Assembly: GCA_030148725.1 (NCBI GenBank)
Contig: JASBSU010000058.1
Coordinates: 1-42,367 of the forward strand
Length of the DNA: 42,367 bases
Source of the DNA: Hyphomicrobium sp.
GTDB taxonomy: Bacteria; Pseudomonadota; Alphaproteobacteria; Rhizobiales; Hyphomicrobiaceae
Direction of reading: 5' to 3'
Below, piece after piece: positions 8,716 to 16,688 of the stretch. The first letter of the stretch is position 1. Each line of letters starts with the position of its first letter. The position numbers were made by a program, and so were the translations under genes. The notes beneath the pieces were generated by a model. The model ran no database searches, was not told the DNA's origin, and was given only the letters and a program-made list of their open reading frames with translations.

Positions 8716-9240
8716 CTACTGCACGACCACCTTCACGCCATCGGCCGTCTTTGCTTCGCCAGCGCTCAGCTCGCCGCAGCTCTCACCAAGGTACTTGCCA
8801 TTCTGAAGGATTGTGCGCTTCACGTCTACCGGCGCACCGCCCTGAGTACGCGGAGCGTTCCCGGACACCGAGCTTTCTACCTTCACCTGGAACTCAGTCG
8901 TGAAATCCCCGCTCAGCTCGGTATGCGTCGTGACCTTGCGATCATCGTAGAAGCACAGGGCGTCGACGATCGTTCCAGCCGACGACTTGCTCACGACATA
9001 CTTCGGACAATTGGCGCGATTTTCAGCGCTGCTCATACGCACGGTATTCCGCTCCGCCTCTTCGCCAATGCACATGGTGAGTTTCTGATCGCGCTTGCCG
9101 TGCCCCTCGTCGGTCTGCGTGTTGACGTCCCACAGGCCGGCCTTACGCAACGGAAGATCGAGCTTCTCATCGGCCGCAAAAACGACAGCGCCGAACGACA
9201 TGGATAAGGCGGCAACCAGAATGGGATAGGCGAGGCGCAT
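8716..9240 (-). CDS. DUF3617-like secreted protein (copy 1)
   Basis: 174 residues with signal peptide 1-22 (VVFAADE). The family pattern is visible: LRKAGLWDVN near the start of the mature protein, a CIGEEAERN segment, conserved cysteines, a central beta-rich part (TELSGDFTTEFQVKV) and a GKYLGESCGEL end. DUF3617 proteins are periplasmic and functionally uncharacterised. It aligns along its whole length with the protein at 30613-31137 and more loosely with 29344-29784. A GGGAGCACTTCCC palindrome lies 84 bp upstream of its start. The recurrence of this family beside quinoprotein genes suggests an envelope accessory role (inference). Confidence 0.8.
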   Translation of the reverse strand: MRLAYPILVAALSMSFGAVVFAADEKLDLPLRKAGLWDVNTQTDEGHGKRDQKLTMCIGEEAERNTVRMSSAENRANCPKYVVSKSSAGTIVDALCFYDDRKVTTHTELSGDFTTEFQVKVESSVSGNAPRTQGGAPVDVKRTILQNGKYLGESCGELSAGEAKTADGVKVVVQ

Positions 9241-9324
9241 GAGAGAAGCTCCAACTGATGTGGCGCCGATCTGCTGAAAGGCGCCGTGAGCCGCAAGCTA
9301 TGTGAGCCCAATGGCAAATGGCAT

Positions 9325-9337
9325 GGGAGCACTTCCC
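9325..9337. promoter_or_regulatory. GGGA-N5-TCCC palindrome upstream of DUF3617 gene
   Basis: GGGAGCACTTCCC, an exact match to the motif, in the divergent gap between the DUF3617-like gene (start 9240, minus) and the SRPBCC gene (start 9519, plus). Confidence 0.55.
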
Positions 9338-9411
9338 GACATCGCTCAATATGTTGTGATCCCGCGCCCAACCCGTGCCGCGCGCTCGTCACACTTTTTG
9401 GAAGAACGTTG

Positions 9412-9424
9412 AGGATTTTTTCCC
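9412..9424. promoter_or_regulatory. Near-match palindrome upstream of SRPBCC gene
   Basis: AGGATTTTTTCCC, one mismatch from GGGA-N5-TCCC, 94 bp before the SRPBCC start. With the copy at 9325 it gives one site per divergent gene. Confidence 0.45.
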
Positions 9425-9518
9425 GAACCGCGTGGCGGTGATTGCTGATTCATTGCCGCGAGTGCTACGGCCGATCGCCTTAAACAACGATCCATACGAC
9501 CACCGACGAGGACGCCCT

Positions 9519-10052
9519 GTGAATCGCATCATTGCTGCCGCACTGCTCACCGCACTCCTGCCAGCATTGGCAATCGCTCACGGACCAAGCCGCAAGAAAG
9601 AGGTCACGACCATCGAGATCGACGCGCCCGCCGACAAGGTCTGGGAAATCGTCGGCAACTACGGCGACATGGGCTGGCATCCGGCAATCGCCAAAACCGA
9701 GGCAACGCCCGGCGAGCTGAAGAAGGAAGTGTCCAAGCGCAAGCTGACTTTCAAATCCGGCGCCGTATTCACCGACACCCTGACCCGCTACGAGCCGGAC
9801 AAACGCACCATCGCTTTCATGACCAATGACGAGGACCACAAGGAGTTGCCGGTCGAAGGCTATTCCTCGACGATCTCGGTGGCCGATGAGGCTGGCAAGT
9901 CCAAGGTCGAGTGGAAAGGTGCTTTCTACCGCGGCTATATGAACAACGATCCGCCGCCGGAGCTTTCCGACGAGGCGGCCATGAAGGCAGTCGCAGCGTT
10001 CCAGAAGACCGGGCTCGATGCGCTCAAGGCTAAGGCGGAAGCCGCAAAGTGA
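9519..10052 (+). CDS. MxaD-like SRPBCC/START-fold periplasmic protein
   Basis: 177 residues from GTG 9519, chosen because GAGG at 9507-9510 precedes it and a clean signal peptide (1-18, ending AIAH) follows; a longer open frame starts upstream without support. The mature part has the START/polyketide-cyclase pattern EIDAPADKVWEIVGNYGDM, WHPAIAKTEA and a C-terminal Lys/Ala-rich helix. It is paralogous to the MxaD protein at 16152-16688. MxaD is reported to aid the interaction of methanol dehydrogenase with cytochrome cL, so this copy may serve another quinoprotein (inference). It overlaps the next gene by four bases (GTGA), implying coupled translation. Confidence 0.8.
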   Translation: MNRIIAAALLTALLPALAIAHGPSRKKEVTTIEIDAPADKVWEIVGNYGDMGWHPAIAKTEATPGELKKEVSKRKLTFKSGAVFTDTLTRYEPDKRTIAFMTNDEDHKELPVEGYSSTISVADEAGKSKVEWKGAFYRGYMNNDPPPELSDEAAMKAVAAFQKTGLDALKAKAEAAK

Positions 10053-11008
10053 TGACGAGCATGCGCGAGAGAGTTGCCCTGCTGCTGGTAACAGCCTGCA
10101 TAGCAGCGCCTTTCGCGCATGCCGACGCGCCTCGCGAGGCGCTGATCACAAGCCAGCTCGCCGACAAGGTCGACGTCATCGATCTGGCGACCATGAAGCG
10201 TATCGGCGACGTCGCCGTCAGCGGCCGCCCTGCCGGGATAGCGCTCTCCCCTGACAAGAGCACCGCTTACGTCACGGCCCCCGAGGGCAACGAGCTGATT
10301 GCGATCGACGCAAGCGCCCGCACAGTCCTTTGGCGGCTTTCCACCGGCAAAGGCCCGCTGGGCATCGCGGTCAACCCGCGCACCGGCGTGATCTACGTCG
10401 CCAACTGGTATGGTGATGAGATCGCCGCTGTCGATCCCGTGACCCACACGGTGACCGCGCGCGTACCTGTCGGAAAGGCACCATCAGGCATCGCAGTGAC
10501 GTCGGACGGCGCAACGCTGCTGTCGGCCGACCGCGAAGTGGACGCGATCAGCATCATCGATGCAGCAACCATGAAACGCATCGGGGAGGTGAAGGTCGGC
10601 GAGCATCCGTTCGCCGTATCCATCGACCCCGACGGCAAGCGCGCATTCGTGGCCAATGTCGTGAGCAACGACATCTCCGTCATCGATATGGCAACGCGCG
10701 CCGTCGTCGAAACCGTCAAGGTCGGCGCGCGGCCTTACGGCGTCGCGTTCGCACGCGGCAAGGCGTTCGTCACCAATCAGGCAGCGCGCTCGGTGAGCGT
10801 GTTCGACCTCGCAACCTACACGAGCCTCGCCACGATCACCGCCTGCGACTACCCCGAAGGCATCCAAGCCTCCGCAGACGGTAAGTCCGTGTATGTGGCC
10901 TGCTGGGCGGATAACGAGCTGATCCGCATCGATGTTGATAGCCTCACCGTCGACGCCCGCGCCGAGACCAGCGACGGCCCGCGCGCTTTCGGCGCGTTCC
11001 TGCGCTGA
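10049..11008 (+). CDS. Secreted YVTN-type beta-propeller protein
   Basis: 319 residues. The start is GTG 10049 overlapping the previous stop; ATG 10052 or 10061 are alternatives. A signal peptide ending FAHADA is followed by repeated blades (VDVIDLATMKRIGDVAVSGRP, VIYVANWYGDEIAAVDP, AFVANVVSNDISVIDMA). It belongs to the same superfamily as the two other propellers here but is clearly more diverged from them than they are from each other. Two free cysteines sit in the last blades (ITACDYPEG, VACWADNE). The coupled SRPBCC-propeller pair probably forms one operon. The role is unknown; a binding scaffold in the periplasm is likely. Confidence 0.82.
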   Translation: MMTSMRERVALLLVTACIAAPFAHADAPREALITSQLADKVDVIDLATMKRIGDVAVSGRPAGIALSPDKSTAYVTAPEGNELIAIDASARTVLWRLSTGKGPLGIAVNPRTGVIYVANWYGDEIAAVDPVTHTVTARVPVGKAPSGIAVTSDGATLLSADREVDAISIIDAATMKRIGEVKVGEHPFAVSIDPDGKRAFVANVVSNDISVIDMATRAVVETVKVGARPYGVAFARGKAFVTNQAARSVSVFDLATYTSLATITACDYPEGIQASADGKSVYVACWADNELIRIDVDSLTVDARAETSDGPRAFGAFLR

Positions 11009-11146
11009 CGCCGCACTGCGGACGGCGCGCATCACTACCCTTTCACGAGCCTCACTGGCAACAAGCGTTGACATTCATTCCCGACACACGCCCGGGAATT
11101 CACGAAAACCCGCGTGATCCGGTGGCAAGTCTTTTGTGAATCAATC

Positions 11147-11159
11147 GGGATTAAATCCC
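11147..11159. promoter_or_regulatory. GGGA-N5-TCCC palindrome upstream of TonB receptor
   Basis: GGGATTAAATCCC, an exact motif copy 128 bp before the receptor start. It is flanked by a perfect 7-bp inverted repeat (GTGGCAA 11122-11128, TTGCCAC 11164-11170), so the whole 49-bp segment is symmetric. Confidence 0.55.
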
Positions 11160-11192
11160 CTCGTTGCCACGTTACCCCTGTAGTTGTGGGTT

Positions 11193-11287
11193 CATCAGGT
11201 AGGTCAGGTTTAGCACCTGATGCGCCCCGTGGGGTTGAGTAAGCCGCCTGGCGTTTAAGAAACAGGCGGCACGGGGGAGTAAGAGTA
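11193..11287 (+). promoter_or_regulatory. Structured 5' leader of the TonB receptor gene (riboswitch-like)
   Basis: Three helices can form just before the start codon. The first is 8 bp perfect (11193-11200 with 11215-11222). The second pairs CCCCGT 11225-11230 with ACGGGG 11271-11276, which overlaps the GGGGGAG ribosome-binding site. The third, nested inside it, is 8 bp perfect (11243-11250 with 11263-11270). CCCC can alternatively pair with GGGG at 11231-11234, which would free the ribosome site. This mutually exclusive arrangement looks like translational control. I do not recognise a known riboswitch class. Confidence 0.45.
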
Positions 11288-13708
11288 ATGCGTTTTGCGT
11301 ATGTGTCCGCCGCTTCAGCGGCGGCGATTTTGTCCGTTATCGCGTCTTCCGCGACGGCTCAAGAGCCTCCGACGCCGGCACCGCAAACTGATCAGTTGCC
11401 GCCTGTCGAGGTCATCCAGAAACAGCCGACTGCAGCGCCAGCCGCCAAGAAGAAATCAGCGGCGAAGAAAAAGTCAGTATCTCCGGCGCCTCAGCCTCCG
11501 GCGCCTGCTGCCGCCCCAGCGGAGGTCGCTCGCGACGCAAACGGGAACGTCGTCTCGAACACCGCACCGATTACCTCGCCCGTCAATGGCGAGAACCTTC
11601 TGCCCTCCAATCTGGACGGCTTCAGCAGCGCCGCGTCGCGTGTCACGCAGGCGACGATCGACGAGCAGCGTCCTGTCGATACGCACGAGGCGTTCCGGAC
11701 AATACCTGGCGTCGTCGTTACCGGTGATGACGGCTATGCCCGCCACATCGGCATCGGAATGCGCGGATCGCCTTTCCGCCGCGGCCGCAAGGTCCTCATC
11801 ATGGAGGACGGCCAGTCGATCAACATGGCGAGCTATATCGATCCCTCGACGCACTACACACCGCCGCTTGACCGTGTCGAAAGCATTGAGGTTCTGCGCG
11901 GAACGATCATCTCACATGGCCCACTGAACAATCACGGTGTCGTCAACTTCCGCAACCTCAGCCCATTCGGGGCGGAAGAGACGGTCATCTCGGCCTCGAT
12001 CGGCACAACGGAGCACAGCAACAAGGAGTTGAATAACACACGTCACTTCCACACCCGCCAGCACGCCGGAAACGTCGGCGCCGTATTCTCGTATACGGGA
12101 TCTGAAGCGGCCGGCGCGTGGGACAACGAGGTGCTGCGCTTCAACGACTTCTACGGCGCATTGGGTTGGAAGGGCGTCGATCAAGATCTTACTCTGTCGG
12201 CGACCTACTTTCGGCAGCGCGACAACTACGACGAGGCAAACCTCGAGCTAGAAGACGAGGACGCCCTCAGCGCTATCGGCTTTAACAGCGCGGACGACTA
12301 CTTCTACAGCCTCAAGCACTGCCGGACTTGCTACAATCCCGGTTCCAGCTTCAATACGTACAGCGCCGACGTTGTGCTGCTCCAAGGCACGCACAACTAC
12401 TACCTCGACAAAGACACGACGATTACGTCGCGCCTCTTTGGCATGTACCACAAGCGCGACCGGTACGAGAACGAGATCGAGATCGAGGATCCCGGCGACA
12501 TTCCGGGTGCCATGCCTGGAGATGGCAGCGGCGATTTCGAAATGGAAGGTCGTCGGCGCACGTATCGCCAGTGGGGCGCCGAGGTGCGCGGCGAATGGGC
12601 CAACCGCCCATTCATCGGCGGCATGACGCAGGATATCCAGGCCGGTATCCGCTATCAGAACCAGTCGTTTGCCAACCGCAACTTCCTGGGTGAGGAAGAC
12701 GTCGTCTACGGCTGGGGCGACGAGACCGGCGACGAGCCCCTCCTTGACGAGCGCTATACCTCTCACTCCGTCGCTGCGTTCATGCAGACGGCAATCCACG
12801 TTGCGAAGGATTTCGCTGTTGTTCCGGGTGTCCGCTTCGAGACTTACGACGTCGAGCGCGTGACCACCGTGAACGACGACCGCGGCATTGCACTCGGCGA
12901 CCCCGTCGTCCGCGAGTACGTCGACCACGCGCTGGTCCTTCCAGGAATCGCGTTCAGCTACACTGGCCTGTATAAGTCGACGGTGTTTGGCGGATACCAC
13001 CGGGGACACACACCGCATGTCGGCCGCGGCGAGTTCTTCCCGCTGCCAGCAGAAATCGGCGATAACTTCCAGGTCGGCATTCGCTCGAAGGCTTTCACAG
13101 GGCTAACCTTTGAAGGCAGCCTGTTCCACAGCCGTATCGAAAATTACCAGATCAAAGAAGCCTTCACGAGCCCGGCCGGCAACAACGTATTCGGCAACGT
13201 CAAAGAGGTGGAGATCAACGGCTTTGAGCTCTATTCGAGGCTCGACAGCCAGCCGTTCACCGGCGGATACCTGAACTTCTTCGGTGAAGCCACTTACACG
13301 TACACCGAGTCGGACATCGCAAACGGTGTCGATATCGACGAGGACTCTGGCGACGTGACGGTCGTCAATGGCAACCGTCTGCCCGAAGTTCCCCGCCACT
13401 TCGCTTATCTGACAGTGGGCGTGCAGGAGCGCGGGTTGTGGGATGCCAGCGTGTCGTGGAGCTACCGCGGAGACTTCTACACAGACGTCCTCAATACACG
13501 CCTCGACGGCGAGGGTGAGGTCGGTCTCGTGCCCGACGTATGGCTCCTGTCGGCGCGCGCCAACTATCACATCCCTGGCACCGGGGCGACACTCTGGGTG
13601 TCGGGCAACAACCTCACTGACGAGTACTACATCACCGACCGTGAGGATGGTGTGAAGCCCGGCATCGGCCGAAGCTACTGGGCAGGGTTCAAGATGAAGC
13701 TGCAGTAA
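11288..13708 (+). CDS. TonB-dependent outer-membrane receptor
   Basis: 806 residues. Signal peptide 1-24 (ending SATAQ). PPVEV at about 38-42 is a likely TonB box, followed by a Lys/Ala/Pro-rich linker of some 40 residues. The plug domain is at about 90-225 (RGSPFRRGRKVLIMEDG, ESIEVLRGTI), and a roughly 580-residue beta-barrel runs to the end. Extracellular parts contain strongly acidic stretches and one CxxC. The best Shine-Dalgarno match is GGAG 11276-11279. In a cluster with lanthanide-type dehydrogenases, a receptor for a metal chelate is attractive, but substrate cannot be read from sequence. The gene stands alone between a structured leader and a strong terminator. Confidence 0.9.
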   Translation: MRFAYVSAASAAAILSVIASSATAQEPPTPAPQTDQLPPVEVIQKQPTAAPAAKKKSAAKKKSVSPAPQPPAPAAAPAEVARDANGNVVSNTAPITSPVNGENLLPSNLDGFSSAASRVTQATIDEQRPVDTHEAFRTIPGVVVTGDDGYARHIGIGMRGSPFRRGRKVLIMEDGQSINMASYIDPSTHYTPPLDRVESIEVLRGTIISHGPLNNHGVVNFRNLSPFGAEETVISASIGTTEHSNKELNNTRHFHTRQHAGNVGAVFSYTGSEAAGAWDNEVLRFNDFYGALGWKGVDQDLTLSATYFRQRDNYDEANLELEDEDALSAIGFNSADDYFYSLKHCRTCYNPGSSFNTYSADVVLLQGTHNYYLDKDTTITSRLFGMYHKRDRYENEIEIEDPGDIPGAMPGDGSGDFEMEGRRRTYRQWGAEVRGEWANRPFIGGMTQDIQAGIRYQNQSFANRNFLGEEDVVYGWGDETGDEPLLDERYTSHSVAAFMQTAIHVAKDFAVVPGVRFETYDVERVTTVNDDRGIALGDPVVREYVDHALVLPGIAFSYTGLYKSTVFGGYHRGHTPHVGRGEFFPLPAEIGDNFQVGIRSKAFTGLTFEGSLFHSRIENYQIKEAFTSPAGNNVFGNVKEVEINGFELYSRLDSQPFTGGYLNFFGEATYTYTESDIANGVDIDEDSGDVTVVNGNRLPEVPRHFAYLTVGVQERGLWDASVSWSYRGDFYTDVLNTRLDGEGEVGLVPDVWLLSARANYHIPGTGATLWVSGNNLTDEYYITDREDGVKPGIGRSYWAGFKMKLQ

Positions 13709-13738
13709 TTGCCCCCAGCACTACGCGCAGCTGCTTCA

Positions 13739-13775
13739 CCGCCTCTACCGACAAGGTAGAGGCGGTCTTTTTTTT
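13739..13775 (+). terminator. Rho-independent terminator after TonB receptor
   Basis: An 11-bp perfect GC-rich stem (13739-13749 with 13755-13765) with loop GACAA, followed by TCTTTTTTTT. A classic intrinsic terminator for the receptor gene. Confidence 0.92.
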
Positions 13776-13914
13776 GCGGCACCCTGAAGCACGCGCTGCC
13801 CACTCTAATGTGATCCGTTTGCCAGACTTCCTCGCAGCTTTTGCCACGACTGTCCGTGCCGGCCTGTGCCAGCGTGCGCGCCAAAGAAACCCCTGGGAAC
13901 TAAAGACATTACAG

Positions 13915-14541
13915 ATGCGCAACCTTGCTTTTGCCGCCGCCGCACTCGCCCTCGCCTCCACCTCAGCAGCCGCTGATTGCACGTCGGACGTCAACGACGC
14001 GTTTGCCAAATTGCGCAAGTCCGCAGCCTTCCGCATGGAGACGAAGATCACCAACGCGCAGGGCTCGCTCACCATGAGCAACGACTACGTCCTGCCCGAC
14101 CGCATGCACCAGACGGTCTCGATGAGCTCCGGCGGTCCCGAGAAGATGGAGATGATCCTCGTCTCGGGCAAAGCTTGGAGCAACCAATCGAACGCGGGCT
14201 GGGCCGAGGTGCCGCCCGACTTCGCATCCAAGATTGCCCAGCAGATGAAGGAGACGGTCACCGAGGCCCCGAAGGATACATCCCAGTTCGAATGCCTCGG
14301 CGATGTCGAATTCGAAGGAAAGACCTACGCCGCCTACCGCACCAAGCGCGCCCCTGCATCAGACGGCAAAACGGCCGCCGACCCGAACCCGGGAGCCACG
14401 GTGCAGACGGTCTACATCGACAAGAAGCTCGGCATTCCGGTCCGCAACGTCGTCACCTCTGAAACCGAGCCCGACAAGCGCCTGTTCGACGGCACGTTCA
14501 GCTTGCGGGATGGTCTGAAGATCGAGCCACCCAAACTCTGA
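13915..14541 (+). CDS. Secreted protein of unknown function (possible LolA-like fold)
   Basis: 208 residues from ATG 13915. The open frame extends further upstream, but the signal peptide (MRNLAFAAAALALAS, cleavage after AAA) fixes this start. The mature protein is beta-rich with RMETKITNAQGSLTMSNDYVLPDRMHQTV and later YIDKKLGIPVRNVV. This pattern of an MDx-like strand, a PDRMHQ turn and a closing VDKKLGIPVR resembles lipoprotein-carrier-like (LolA/LppX) folds, but I cannot assign a family. Two cysteines could form a disulfide. It lies 75 bp upstream of the SoxYZ-like gene, with an operator-like palindrome in between. Confidence 0.75.
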   Translation: MRNLAFAAAALALASTSAAADCTSDVNDAFAKLRKSAAFRMETKITNAQGSLTMSNDYVLPDRMHQTVSMSSGGPEKMEMILVSGKAWSNQSNAGWAEVPPDFASKIAQQMKETVTEAPKDTSQFECLGDVEFEGKTYAAYRTKRAPASDGKTAADPNPGATVQTVYIDKKLGIPVRNVVTSETEPDKRLFDGTFSLRDGLKIEPPKL

Positions 14542-14550
14542 CGACAGAGC

Positions 14551-14563
14551 GGGAAAAACTCCC
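14551..14563. promoter_or_regulatory. GGGA-N5-TCCC palindrome upstream of SoxYZ-like gene
   Basis: GGGAAAAACTCCC, extended to 15 bp by flanking C and G, starts ten bases after the previous stop codon and 53 bp before the ATG. This places a promoter in a short gap that otherwise looks operonic. Confidence 0.6.
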
Positions 14564-14616
14564 GCGACAATGCGTCAAAACAAGCGCAGAAATTGATCCT
14601 CTCGGAGGATCGCGCC

Positions 14617-15435
14617 ATGCGCATGTCAAAGCTGCTTTCTGTGTCCGCGGGACTAGCGCTCGCTTTGCTCGTGGCTTCCCTACCGACACGCGCAGCCGAT
14701 GACCCGTGGCCGGACATCTACAAGGGCGTATTCGACGACCGCCCGATCATCGAAAGCGATGGCGCCGTTACTCTCTACGTTCCCGAGCAGGCCGAAGACG
14801 CCGCGCTGGTTCCGGTCGCGATCCACATGTCGCCGGCCATTGCCAATACCGCCAAGTCGCTGACCATCGTTATCGACCGCAACCCAGCGCCTGTTGCCGC
14901 GACGTTCCGCTTCGGCGAAGCATTTGCAGCCTCGCCTGACATCGGCGAGCGCAAGCTCCAGACGCGCGTCCGCGTCGACAGCTTCTCCAACATCCGCGCC
15001 ATCCTAGAAACTGCCGACGGCAAGCTTCACATGGCGAAGAAGTTCGTCCGGGGCGCCGGCGGCTGCTCGGCCCCCGCCTCGAAGGATGCTGACGAAGCCA
15101 TCGCCAATCTCGGCAAGATGCAGGTCAAGACGGCGACCAGCGAAGCGCACGGGCCGCGCTGGCGCGAAGGCGTCATCATGATCCGCCATCCGAACTTCAC
15201 CGGCATGCAGATGGATCTCGAAACGCGTGGCTACACGCCGGCGCGCTATATCGACCTGTTGGAAGTCACCCGCGGCGGCACCCTGCTGCTGCGCATGGAA
15301 GGTGGAATATCCATCTCCGAGAACCCTAACCTGCGGTTCACCTACGATGGGGGCGATGGCGATCAGCTGGAGGTCCGCGCCACGGACAGCAACGACACCA
15401 AGTTCGCTGGAAAGTCTCTTCCGAACGGCTCTTGA
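14617..15435 (+). CDS. Quinoprotein dehydrogenase-associated SoxYZ-like fused carrier
   Basis: 272 residues from ATG 14617 with GGAGG at 14604-14608. Signal peptide 1-27. The N-terminal half is SoxY-like (WPDIYKGVFDDRPI near the start, Ig-like strands) and ends in RGAGGC with Cys150, the equivalent of the SoxY swinging-arm cysteine. The C-terminal half, from about 170, is SoxZ-like (IMIRHPNFTGMQMD, LRFTYDG). This is the family called quinoprotein dehydrogenase-associated SoxYZ-like carrier (TIGR04557). It is found beside PQQ dehydrogenases rather than thiosulfate-oxidation genes, and no other sox gene is present here. What is carried on the cysteine is unknown. It converges on the vWA gene 15 bp away. 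Confidence 0.85.
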   Translation: MRMSKLLSVSAGLALALLVASLPTRAADDPWPDIYKGVFDDRPIIESDGAVTLYVPEQAEDAALVPVAIHMSPAIANTAKSLTIVIDRNPAPVAATFRFGEAFAASPDIGERKLQTRVRVDSFSNIRAILETADGKLHMAKKFVRGAGGCSAPASKDADEAIANLGKMQVKTATSEAHGPRWREGVIMIRHPNFTGMQMDLETRGYTPARYIDLLEVTRGGTLLLRMEGGISISENPNLRFTYDGGDGDQLEVRATDSNDTKFAGKSLPNGS

Positions 15436-15450
15436 GACAATCGCCGCTGC

Positions 15451-16149
15451 TCAGCGCGCAGGTGCCGCCTCACTGACGACTGGACAGCCGAGCGCGGTGT
15501 CGAGCGCCGACGTTACCTCGTCGACGGTGTCGGTCGCGGCATAGGTGCCGCCAGTCTCGTCCGCCAGGCAGCGCGATACGAAGACGCCATCCGTGCCTAT
15601 GGCGCTGGCGATCTGATAGCTGATGACATGCACGACCGTACCCGCGCCTTCGGTCTTGAGACGCTTCGCCAGCGCGCACGGATCGCCCCCGCATGTCTCT
15701 TCGCCATCCGTGAGGAGAACGATGGTCCCCGAGCGATTTCGAAAGTTGAGAACGTCGGCAGCGCGCTGCACGGCACGCGTCAGCGGCGTTCGCCCGTCCG
15801 GCTTCAGCGCGTCCACGCGGCTCATGATGCGCGAACCATTATTGACTTGAGGCCGCAGCTCTAGCGCGACATTGGCACAGACCGGGCGCGATCCCGGACC
15901 ATAAGTAATCAGGCCGATCCGCCTCTTCGACGACACCCTCGGCAATACCCGCGCGAGTGCTGTGCGAACGGAATCGATGCGTCGCAGCCCCGTATTGTCA
16001 CCCGCTGCTGCAGCCATCGACTTCGACGCATCAAAGACGATCATCGTGTCGTCGGTGCAAGGCTGCTGCGCATGCGCCGGGTCAGCCGCATGCAGCATGA
16101 CACAGAGAGGCCAGACCGCAAGAACCCAGCTCGCGGTCTGGCTCGCCAT
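15451..16149 (-). CDS. Secreted von Willebrand factor A protein at the end of the mxa operon
   Basis: 232 residues from ATG 16149; the longer open frame runs into mxaD and lacks a leader. Signal peptide about 1-28 (PAHAQQ). The vWA domain follows with MIDAS residues DASKS near residue 40, the later Thr in GRTPL and Asp in LLTDGEE. Several cysteines (two in TCGGDPC) suggest disulfides. It begins two bases after the mxaD stop, so it is the last gene of the mxa operon. In Methylobacterium the gene after mxaD is mxaE, and this may be its equivalent, but I assign that only by position. vWA proteins of this operon are linked to calcium insertion or assembly of methanol dehydrogenase. Confidence 0.8.
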   Translation of the reverse strand: MASQTASWVLAVWPLCVMLHAADPAHAQQPCTDDTMIVFDASKSMAAAAGDNTGLRRIDSVRTALARVLPRVSSKRRIGLITYGPGSRPVCANVALELRPQVNNGSRIMSRVDALKPDGRTPLTRAVQRAADVLNFRNRSGTIVLLTDGEETCGGDPCALAKRLKTEGAGTVVHVISYQIASAIGTDGVFVSRCLADETGGTYAATDTVDEVTSALDTALGCPVVSEAAPAR

Positions 16150-16151
16150 GA

Positions 16152-16688
16152 CTATTTGCCCTCGGCCTTCGCCTTGAGACCCTGCAGCCCGGTGGTGAAG
16201 TAGTTCTTCATCGCTTTCACCGCCGCCGCATCGTTCTTGTCCGGCGCCGGCTCGTTTCCGGTGTCTGCGCGATAGAACCGACCCATCCACTTGACTGTGC
16301 TGCCACCGTTGGGCCCAGGCTTCACTGTGATTTCGGACGTGTAAGAGCTCACCGGCAGAACGTCGATCTTCTCTTTCGAAAGCCTGTAGAGGTAGTTCAT
16401 CTCCTTGTCGCTATAGTAATCGAGCCCTTCCTGCAGCTCGCCACCCGACTTGAAGGTGATCACGCGCGATGCGTTCGCATCGTTGCCCCCGGTGCCGACG
16501 CTCTTCGTGAGCGCCGGATTCCAATCGGCAATGTTTCCGAAATCCTTGATGATGCTCCACACCTTCTCCGGAGGCGCGGCGATGTCGATGCTCTCATCGA
16601 CTTTTTGCGGCGTAGGCCCATGCGCCTGCGCCGCAAATGCAAGCATGAGCAACGAGATGGATGTAACGAGAAAACGCAGCGGCCGCAT
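16152..16688 (-). CDS. mxaD: MxaD, SRPBCC/START-fold periplasmic protein
   Basis: 178 residues. Signal peptide 1-22 (AAQAHG). START/SRPBCC fold: DIAAPPEKVWSIIKDFGNI, DWNPALTKSVG and a Lys/Ala-rich C-terminal helix. Its position directly after mxaL (adjacent stop and start codons) and the fold match MxaD, a periplasmic protein reported to stimulate electron transfer between methanol dehydrogenase and cytochrome cL. A second, related protein is encoded at 9519-10052. Confidence is high for the fold and good for the name, because operon order agrees with mxaFJGIRSACKLD in other methylotrophs. Confidence 0.82.
   Translation of the reverse strand: MRPLRFLVTSISLLMLAFAAQAHGPTPQKVDESIDIAAPPEKVWSIIKDFGNIADWNPALTKSVGTGGNDANASRVITFKSGGELQEGLDYYSDKEMNYLYRLSKEKIDVLPVSSYTSEITVKPGPNGGSTVKWMGRFYRADTGNEPAPDKNDAAAVKAMKNYFTTGLQGLKAKAEGK

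Noticed and set aside
9375-9518. N-terminal extension of the SRPBCC protein
   Set aside because: It would bury the signal peptide. GTG 9519 has a good GAGG site.
11041-11287. Cobalamin riboswitch in front of the TonB receptor
   Set aside because: The conserved B12-box type blocks (GCCACTG and the GGGAA/CCCCGCAACTGTA pattern) are not recognisable. Only generic helices remain.
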